From contig JAQXIG010000171.1 of the NCBI GenBank assembly GCA_029007685.1, positions 1 through 11,751 on the forward strand: a stretch of DNA of 11,751 bases. Direction: 5' to 3'. The stretch is from a bacterium (GTDB taxonomy: Bacteria > Bacillota_I > Bacilli_A > RF39 > UBA660). The position numbers and the translations under genes were made by a program. The notes beneath the pieces were generated by a model. It ran no database searches, was not told the origin of the DNA, and was given only the letters and a program-made list of their open reading frames with translations. Below, piece by piece: positions 7,039 through 11,751 of the stretch; position 1 is the first letter of the stretch; the number at the start of each line of letters is the position of its first letter.

Positions 7039-7080
7039 TTTTAGAAATCTAATATATACACGTTTTTCTAGATTCTAAAA
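7039..7080. repeat. 12-bp inverted repeat upstream of the 262-aa gene
   Basis: TTTTAGAAATCTA (7039-7051) is the reverse complement of TAGATTCTAAAA (7069-7080) with one extra A, enclosing 17 nt. It is too far (about 180 nt) from the next start codon to be an obvious operator, and it lacks a T tail for termination on the + strand. Function unknown; it could be an RNA hairpin, a binding site or a remnant. Confidence 0.5.
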
Positions 7081-7228
7081 TTGAAAAATATCATAAAAAT
7101 TCTAGTAGTCCTAAAAAGGTCGAATCTTCTATTTCTGTGATAAGAGACGAATGCTATTAGTATTTATAGTTTAAATTGATGAAATTTTTAGAAAAATGAA
7201 AAAAATCTTCTCGAATCAAATAAAATAG

Positions 7229-7254
7229 TATAAAATATAGAAAAAACAGGTGAT
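7229..7254 (+). promoter_or_regulatory. Possible -10 box and ribosome binding site of the 262-aa gene
   Basis: TATAAA at 7229-7234 lies 24 nt before the ATG. No good -35 is present at 16-18 nt spacing, although A-rich tracts further upstream could act as an UP element. The Shine-Dalgarno AGGTGAT at 7248-7254 is clear. The rest of the gap from 6997 holds the inverted repeat at 7039-7080 and nothing else I can name. Confidence 0.35.
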
Positions 7255-7257
7255 GAT

Positions 7258-8046
7258 ATGACTAGAAGTCAAATATTAAATAATATAAAAGAAAATTTAA
7301 AAAAATTTTACGAATGGAATGAAAGAAGCTTTGAGGTTTTATATACATTACAAGGTGATCACGTTTCTAACAGTAATTCCGTTACCTATCTTTCTATTTC
7401 TAGTTTAGAAATGATTAGTTATTATGCAAGAATCATTGACGGTTTAACAGAAGAAGAAAAAAGAACATTATCATACATTTTTGAAAGGCAATCTAATCCC
7501 TTATTTTCTCAAGTGCTAGAACTATCTGCATATTGCCAAAAGTTAGTAGAAAAGTTGAAACTAGAGGAACTTACCCATCCTGTTTTAGAATTTTTTTACT
7601 ATCAAGATCTTCTATTTTATACAAAAAATCAATACCAACAAATTTTATTTGAATATATCAATGAGGTAACTTCACAATGTAGACATGAAATTATGGAAAG
7701 TGTAGTCCTAATAAACGAAATCGGAGAATATTTCTTAACTGAACTATTTGAAAATATAAAAATAAATTTTTCCAAAGATATAACTGCTTGTAACTTGGAA
7801 TTTGTTGCCCTAACATTAAGGAATTATGTACTTACCAAAGAATATAAGTATAACGGAATGGAAAACAGAATATCTTATTATGATAGCGAAATTATGCGCT
7901 GCTTATATCACTATAATCAACCAGTTGCAGATATGCAATATCAAAAATTAGAAAAATATTATCTTGGTAACAAAAAGTATAAGCACCATCATCACCAAAT
8001 TTACTATGAAATACAAAAGTACAAAGAATATTGTAAGAAATCGTAA
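7258..8046 (+). CDS. Unrecognised helical 262-aa protein
   Basis: I do not recognise this protein. It has no signal peptide and no clear membrane helix. Composition is rich in Glu, Lys, Tyr, Leu and Ile with many aromatic residues, and appears almost entirely alpha-helical. Examples are residues 1-30 (ILNNIKENLKKFYEWNERSF), LTEEEKRTLSYIFERQ near 63-78 and an amphipathic centre at 100-180. The C-terminus is basic and Tyr/His-rich, with YKHHHHQ near residue 240, a possible metal-binding or simply compositional feature. AGGTGAT before the ATG is a reasonable ribosome binding site. It is followed 73 nt downstream by a transporter gene with its own promoter, so a shared function is not implied. 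The protein looks intact and expressed in this AT-rich coding style. Confidence 0.78.
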   Translation: MTRSQILNNIKENLKKFYEWNERSFEVLYTLQGDHVSNSNSVTYLSISSLEMISYYARIIDGLTEEEKRTLSYIFERQSNPLFSQVLELSAYCQKLVEKLKLEELTHPVLEFFYYQDLLFYTKNQYQQILFEYINEVTSQCRHEIMESVVLINEIGEYFLTELFENIKINFSKDITACNLEFVALTLRNYVLTKEYKYNGMENRISYYDSEIMRCLYHYNQPVADMQYQKLEKYYLGNKKYKHHHHQIYYEIQKYKEYCKKS

Positions 8047-8063
8047 ATAAGGAAAAATTAGTG

Positions 8064-8092
8064 AAGACAACTACAAGTTTATTTTGTATAAT
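8064..8092 (+). promoter_or_regulatory. Promoter of the ABC transporter gene
   Basis: A perfect -10 TATAAT (8087-8092) lies 17 nt after AAGACA (8064-8069, four of six matches to TTGACA). The predicted transcript start near 8099 is about 20 nt before the ATG, leaving a short leader that contains only the Shine-Dalgarno site AAAGGAGG at 8106-8113. Confidence 0.62.
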
Positions 8093-8119
8093 ACTAGTAG
8101 TTCAAAAAGGAGGAATTCA

Positions 8120-10417
8120 ATGTTAGAATTAAAACAAATTAAGAAAAGTTATAAAACTGGAACTTTTGTTCAGCATGCACTAAAAGATGTATCAATTAAG
8201 TTTCGTAAAAATGAGTTTGTAGCCATTTTAGGAGCTAGCGGAAGTGGGAAAACCACTTTGTTGAATATAATTGGTGGTCTTGATCGTTATGATAGTGGTG
8301 ACTTAATCATCAACAATACATCAACCAAAAAATATAAAAATATCAATTGGGATCGTTATCGTAATAACTGTATTGGATTTATTTTTCAAAATTATAACTT
8401 AATTAGCCATATTAACATTTTAGATAATGTGGAAATGGGGATGACTTTAAGCGGTGTAAGTAGTAAAACCAGAAGAAGAAAAGCCAAAGATGCTTTGAAA
8501 AAAGTAGGATTGATCGATCACATTCACAAAAAACCAAACCAATTATCTGGTGGTCAAATGCAACGCGTTGCTATCGCACGTGCTTTAGCCAATAATCCGG
8601 ATATCATTTTAGCTGATGAACCAACAGGCGCTTTAGATACCAAAACAAGTATTCAAATTATGGAACTAATCAAAGAAATAGCGAAAGATAAATTAGTGAT
8701 TATGGTAACTCATAATCCAGAATTAGCAAAAGAATATGCAACTAGAATTATTGAATTTAAAGATGGTGAAAAAATAAGTGATAGTAATCCTGTTGAGGAA
8801 ACGGAGAAAGAAAACAAAGAATTTAAAATCAAAAAAACAGCAATGAGTTTTTCAACAGCATTAAAACTGTCATTTAATAATATCAAAACGAAAAAAGGAA
8901 GAACCTTATTAACATCTTTCGCATCTAGTATTGGGATTATTGGGATTGCTCTTGTTCTATCATTATCGAATGGTTTCAAAATAGAAATCGACAATTTTGA
9001 AAAAAAATCTTTAGCTCAAGCACCAATTACTATTACTCAACAAACAGTACAAATGGATAAAATGATCGAAGAACAAACAAATTCTAAAGAACTAAAAAAA
9101 TATCCAGACGAAAAAAGATTGTTTGTTCAAGAAGACAAAATGGAAAGTATGATGCACATTAACAAAATTACCGAAGATTACACGAACTACTTAAAAAAAA
9201 TAAATATCAAATATTTATCAGGAATTGCGTATGAACGAGGAACTAATTTATTACTTATTAACAAAGATGATCAAAATAATTATAATCTAGTAACCACTAT
9301 GAATATGGGAATATCGTCGTGGACCCTCCTTCCGAGCAACCCGAATCAAGAAAAAGAAGGAGTAGTAGAAAAATTATATGACGTTATAGCAGGAGAAATC
9401 AACGAGAACGAACCAGGTCTCATTTTACAAGTAGATAGTAAAAATCAAATATACGATACAGTATTAGAAACCTTAGGAATTCAAAATAAAGAGACCGTTA
9501 CCTTTGAGGAAATTATGAACCAAGAATTAAAAGTAATCTTAAATGATGATTATTATCTACAAAAAGGAGAGTTTTTTTATCCAAATCAAGATCTAAAAAG
9601 TCTATATAATAATAAAAATAGTATAACCATAAAAGTACAAGCAATTATTCGTGGTAAAGAAGAACACGAAATAATAACAAACGGTAATGGGTTTGCCTAT
9701 ACTAACGCTTTAACAGAATTAATAGTAGAAAAAAATAAAAATTCTAAAATTGTCACAGCACAAATGGGTAAAGATTATAATATCTTAACACAATCTCCAT
9801 TTGATGAAACTATGACCAAAGAATTAACCTTAGGGTATTTAGGGGCAGATACGATACCAGTAGCGATCTATATTTACCCTAAAGACTTTGATTCTAAAGA
9901 AAAAATTACGGATTATTTAGATAAATATAATGAAAATAAAGAAGCTGAGGATGTGATAAAGTATACAGATATGGCCAGTATGATATCCTCTTTATCAGGA
10001 AATATCATGGATGCAGTTACTGTGGTATTGATAGCTTTTTCATCTATTTCCTTAATTGTATCTAGTATTATGATTGGGATCATTACCTATATATCCGTAT
10101 TAGAAAGAACCAAAGAAATTGGAATTTTAAGAGCTCTAGGAGCCAGATCCAAAGATATCAAACGTGTATTTACTGCCGAAACTTTTATTATTGGATTAGT
10201 ATCAGGAATATTAGGAATCGTGGTTGCTTATTTGCTAACGATTCCCGCAAATCAAATTATTGAAAACTTATCAGGACTTGCCAATGTAGCCAAATTAAAC
10301 ATCGTTCATGCTACAACTTTGATTATAATCAGTGTTGTATTGACCGTAATAGGGGGGTTAATACCATCACGAGTGGCTAGTAAAAAAGACCCTGTAGAAG
10401 CATTAAGAACAGAATAA
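8120..10417 (+). CDS. ABC transporter, fused ATPase and FtsX/MacB-type permease
   Basis: One chain of 765 aa combines both halves of a type VII (MacB-like) exporter, which uses ATP to drive a mechanical change across the membrane rather than classic channel transport. The ATPase (1-225) shows Walker A GASGSGKT at 38-45, Q-loop Gln90, signature LSGGQ at 142-146, Walker B IILADE at 162-167 and the H-loop His198; it resembles LolD/MacB. Membrane helix 1 is at about 265-285. A large extracytoplasmic domain (about 290-625) follows, then three helices (about 632-657, 688-710, 731-750) of the FtsX domain with the typical ERTKEIGILRALGA at 662-675. ATG 8120 is chosen because of AAAGGAGG at 8106-8113; a TTG at 8084 would start inside the -10 box. 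Likely substrates are peptides, lipids or lipoproteins; none can be specified. It probably works as a dimer. Confidence 0.93.
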   Translation: MLELKQIKKSYKTGTFVQHALKDVSIKFRKNEFVAILGASGSGKTTLLNIIGGLDRYDSGDLIINNTSTKKYKNINWDRYRNNCIGFIFQNYNLISHINILDNVEMGMTLSGVSSKTRRRKAKDALKKVGLIDHIHKKPNQLSGGQMQRVAIARALANNPDIILADEPTGALDTKTSIQIMELIKEIAKDKLVIMVTHNPELAKEYATRIIEFKDGEKISDSNPVEETEKENKEFKIKKTAMSFSTALKLSFNNIKTKKGRTLLTSFASSIGIIGIALVLSLSNGFKIEIDNFEKKSLAQAPITITQQTVQMDKMIEEQTNSKELKKYPDEKRLFVQEDKMESMMHINKITEDYTNYLKKINIKYLSGIAYERGTNLLLINKDDQNNYNLVTTMNMGISSWTLLPSNPNQEKEGVVEKLYDVIAGEINENEPGLILQVDSKNQIYDTVLETLGIQNKETVTFEEIMNQELKVILNDDYYLQKGEFFYPNQDLKSLYNNKNSITIKVQAIIRGKEEHEIITNGNGFAYTNALTELIVEKNKNSKIVTAQMGKDYNILTQSPFDETMTKELTLGYLGADTIPVAIYIYPKDFDSKEKITDYLDKYNENKEAEDVIKYTDMASMISSLSGNIMDAVTVVLIAFSSISLIVSSIMIGIITYISVLERTKEIGILRALGARSKDIKRVFTAETFIIGLVSGILGIVVAYLLTIPANQIIENLSGLANVAKLNIVHATTLIIISVVLTVIGGLIPSRVASKKDPVEALRTE

Positions 10418-10427
10418 TAAAATGAAA

Positions 10428-10447
10428 TGTACCCTTTAGGGTAGACA
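10428..10447 (+). repeat. Left terminal inverted repeat of the IS3-like element
   Basis: TGTACCCTTTAGGGTAGACA matches the reverse complement of the right end (11659-11678) at 13 of 20 ungapped positions, including the TG start and the GACA end. The centre ACCC-TTTA-GGGT can itself fold into a small hairpin. This end lies 10 nt after the ABC transporter stop codon. Confidence 0.62.
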
Positions 10448-10480
10448 ATTAAAAAAGGAACTATTTCATTAAAGTATGAC

Positions 10481-10510
10481 AAAATACATTTCCGAAAGGA
10501 GGTGTATTTT
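10481..10510 (+). promoter_or_regulatory. 13-bp GNRA hairpin burying the transposase Shine-Dalgarno site
   Basis: AAAATACATTTCC (10481-10493) pairs over all 13 positions (two G-U) with GGAGGTGTATTTT (10498-10510), closed by the tetraloop GAAA. The right arm contains most of the very strong ribosome binding site AAAGGAGGTG (10495-10504) for the orfA ATG at 10515. In an RNA started outside the IS the site would be hidden; the short T run after it could also make it a terminator for the upstream ABC gene. Confidence 0.72.
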
Positions 10511-10514
10511 TGTT

Positions 10515-10793
10515 ATGAAACATTTTATTGTTGAGTTTAAATAAAAAGTAATTGATGATTATAATACTGGAACATATGATGGTCGAGACTCTTTGGCTAA
10601 GTATTACGGAATCAGTAGGAGTAGAATATGGCATTGGATTGAAAAAGACAGAAAACAAGGTAATCAAATAAATGATATTGAAAACAAACGGGGACGTCCA
10701 AAAGAAAAAGATTTAACAAAAGAAGATTACAAAGAAAGATATGAAATACTAAAAAATATCAGGTCTTCCTCAAGGTACAACGAGAGAGAGTAA
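10515..10793 (+). pseudogene. IS3-family orfA (HTH protein), broken by an early stop
   Basis: OrfA of IS3 elements binds the IS ends and supplies the N-terminal part of the OrfAB transposase. ATG 10515 follows an excellent ribosome binding site, but the ninth sense codon is followed by TAA (10542-10544). The same frame then continues to 10793 with a typical helix-turn-helix region (DSLAKYYGISRSRIWHWIEKD at about codons 26-46) and a basic RGRPKEKD segment. Reading resumes cleanly after the stop without a frame change, so a point mutation is the simplest cause. Internal re-initiation at TTG 10593 would give a 66-aa product lacking part of the HTH. Treated as a pseudogene. Confidence 0.78.
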
Positions 10794-11410
10794 CTTTTAT
10801 TAATCTCTATAGAGAAAATCATAAGTTATATAATATGTGTGCCGTACTTAATATAAGTCCTAAAACTTATTATAAATATAGAAATAAGGAAGATCCTGAT
10901 TATTATGATTATCTAATCATTAAAGAGGTATTTGATGATTCTAAAGAAACATATGGTTACTGTTGCGGTGTGGAAGGTATAAAAGTTAAATATAAAGGGA
11001 CTGTAATATATTTAAAGATTCTAGGGTGTATTTATCAACAATACTAGATTCATATGATAGAAAAGTTGTTGCATATAAAATATCAAAACATGACGATAAT
11101 AAATTGGTTATGAATACATTAAATGAAGCAGTATCCAAAAGAAAAGATGTATCTGGATTAATCATTCACAGTGATCAAGGATTCCAGTATACATCTTACG
11201 AATACAAAGCAATTTATGAATCAAATGGTATTACTATCTCTATAGCGAGAAAAGGTACCTCAATTGATGATTCTCCAATTGAAAATTGACACTCACTTTT
11301 GAAGAAAGAAACTTTGTATAACAATAATATCACATCTTTAGAAGAATATATACAATTAGTTGAAGAATGGATTGAATTTTATAATACAACTAGAATTAAA
11401 GGAAAGAGAG
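10745..11410 (+). pseudogene. IS3-family orfB transposase, frameshifted, internally deleted, with nonsense codon
   Basis: OrfB carries the DDE integrase-like catalytic core. The N-terminal part reads KKYQVFLKVQRERVTFIN... then MCAVLNISPKTYYKY and EVFDDSKETYGY, ordinary IS150-like sequence. After about 10990 the frame is lost, and the 60 or so residues normally found before the catalytic core are missing. Coding resumes one frame over at about 11005 with FKDSRVYLSTILDSYDRKVVAY. The second catalytic Asp (HSDQGFQY, codon 11173-11175) and the catalytic Glu (SPIEN, codon 11281-11283) are present exactly 35 residues apart. A TGA at 11287-11289 then interrupts IEN-HSLLKKE. The first catalytic Asp cannot be placed. 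The product should be inactive. The right boundary is approximate, as it runs into the next fragment. Confidence 0.82.
10751..10757 (+). promoter_or_regulatory. Probable -1 ribosomal frameshift site between orfA and orfB
   Basis: The heptamer A-AAA-AAT in the orfA frame lets tRNAs slip back one base to AAA-AAA, which moves exactly from the orfA frame to the orfB frame. OrfB is open from just upstream (after TGA 10742-10744), and orfA ends at 10793. IS3 elements are known to make the OrfAB transposase by -1 frameshifting on A-rich heptamers. Confidence 0.58.
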
Positions 11411-11644
11411 CTAATAAAACAAAGTATGTCAAGAAAAGGAAATAGTATGGATAATGGAATGATGGAAAATTTCTTTGGATTGTTTAAAACAGAAATGTTT
11501 TATGATCAAGAAGATAAATATAAAACATTAGATGAATTAATTTTAGCTATAGATGACTATATTAATTATTATAATTATGATAGAATAAAAGTGAAATTAA
11601 AAGGACTGTCCCCTGTAAATTATAGGTTACAATTCTCTAACTAA
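11411..11644 (+). pseudogene. C-terminal fragment of a second IS3-family transposase
   Basis: This fragment begins abruptly within the catalytic region and reads IKQSMSRKGNSMDNGMMENFFGLFKTEM, then a helical tail with YINYYNYDRIKVKLKGLSPVNYR, the classic end of IS150-type OrfB. It contains its own catalytic Glu (MMENFF, codon 11465-11467), so it cannot be the continuation of the preceding orfB, which already has that motif at 11281. The sequence is in a different frame from the upstream core. Its 5' part, orfA and the other two catalytic residues are absent. The terminal repeat at 11659-11678 lies 14 nt after its stop codon and probably belongs to this element. The exact junction (about 11405-11420) is uncertain. 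Confidence 0.83.
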
Positions 11645-11658
11645 TAACTATTATAAAA

Positions 11659-11678
11659 TGTCCAACTTTTGGGGTTCA
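11659..11678 (-). repeat. Right terminal inverted repeat of the IS3-like composite
   Basis: TGTCCAACTTTTGGGGTTCA lies just downstream of the transposase tail and fits the IS150-group end consensus (outer TGAACCCC, inner GTTGGACA when read inward). It is the inverted partner of 10428-10447 at 13 of 20 positions. Confidence 0.7.
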
Positions 11679-11735
11679 TATCAGAACTCACTACGTTCGC
11701 TCTTGATTTTTAATTTCAATAGTTATTTTTTATGA

Positions 11736-11751
11736 TGTCCCCAAAACGGGG
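11736..11751. repeat. Partial further IS3-like terminus at the window edge
   Basis: TGTCCCCAAAACGGGG has the same TGTCC-seven bases-GGGG plan as the right end at 11659, and is preceded by a similar AT-rich context. It probably is the end of another related element cut by the window. The stretch 11679-11735 between the two ends holds no gene. Confidence 0.4.

Larger units (their letters stand above)
10428..11678 (+). mobile_element. Degenerate composite of two IS3-family (IS150-like) elements
   Basis: The segment is bounded by 20-bp imperfect inverted ends: 10428-10447 on the left and 11659-11678 on the right, matching at 13 of 20 positions. The right end reads TGTCCAAC...GGGGTTCA, typical of IS150-group termini. 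Inside are an orfA (HTH), an orfB entered by a -1 shift, and a second unrelated orfB tail. The left element is inactivated by a nonsense codon at 10542, an apparent internal deletion near 10990-11005, and a TGA at 11287. Its 3' end is replaced after about 11410 by another element's end. The two ends may therefore come from different insertions. No target-site duplication is visible. Confidence 0.8.

Noticed and set aside
8084..8119. TTG start for the ABC transporter giving 12 extra residues
   Set aside because: It overlaps the -10 box TATAAT, so it would not be in the mRNA; ATG 8120 has a strong SD.
10421..10470. 8-bp inverted repeat AATGAAAT / ATTTCATT spanning the IS left end
   Set aside because: It encloses the small ACCC/GGGT hairpin, but the 34-nt interior and AT-only nature of most pairs make it weak; it may be coincidental to the IS boundary.
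11287..11289. TGA read as tryptophan (Mycoplasma code 4)
   Set aside because: Trp codons in the intact genes are all TGG, and rimM ends at TGA in the expected place. The codon lies in a clearly decayed transposase, where Phe is usual.
1..11751. CRISPR array, tRNA or rRNA gene, or defence system
   Set aside because: I looked for regularly spaced repeats, cloverleaf arms with GTTCRA and CCA, conserved rRNA segments, and defence-gene motifs, and found none.

Overview
The window is AT-rich bacterial chromosome with purine-rich Shine-Dalgarno sites (AGGAGG, AGAGGTG), many U-tailed hairpin terminators, and housekeeping genes in a Firmicutes arrangement. The mix of rimM-trmD, rplS, a SipS-type signal peptidase, a short FtsK/SpoIIIE and no visible outer-membrane functions points to a low-GC Bacillota. 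An Erysipelotrichia, RF39 or Mollicutes-related gut lineage is the likeliest guess (inference). Every tryptophan codon I located in the intact genes is TGG and none is TGA, so the Mycoplasma code (TGA=Trp) does not seem to be used.

Left part (1-2927): a compact co-directional operon. It holds an unrecognised 135-aa protein (possibly cut by the window start), a TrmH/SpoU-family RNA methyltransferase, RimM, TrmD and an unrecognised 160-aa coiled-coil-like protein. The genes overlap or lie within about 12 nt of each other, and the operon ends in a U-tailed hairpin at 2892-2927. The theme is rRNA/tRNA modification and 30S maturation.

Middle (2928-6996): about 650 nt of AT-rich DNA without an intact gene comes first. 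A near-consensus promoter then fires into a 60-nt structured leader, apparently an L19 autoregulatory leader, ahead of rplS. A hairpin terminator overlapping the rplS stop codon separates it from lepB (signal peptidase I). Next comes a full-length FtsK/SpoIIIE DNA translocase. lepB and ftsK each have their own downstream terminator.

Right part (6997-10417): an unrecognised helical 262-aa protein, preceded by a long inverted repeat, then a 765-aa single-chain ABC transporter (MacB/FtsX type: N-terminal ATPase, four membrane segments, large extracytoplasmic domain) with its own promoter.

Right end (10418-11751): degenerate IS3-family (IS150-like) insertion sequences. The left element has a hairpin that buries the transposase ribosome binding site, a plausible -1 frameshift site, and several inactivating lesions. 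Its 3' end is replaced by the C-terminal end of a second IS3 transposase. A further IS3-like terminus appears at the very edge of the window. I see no convincing new multi-gene system. The most informative signals are the RNA structures (L19 leader, RBS-burying hairpin) and the IS mosaic.
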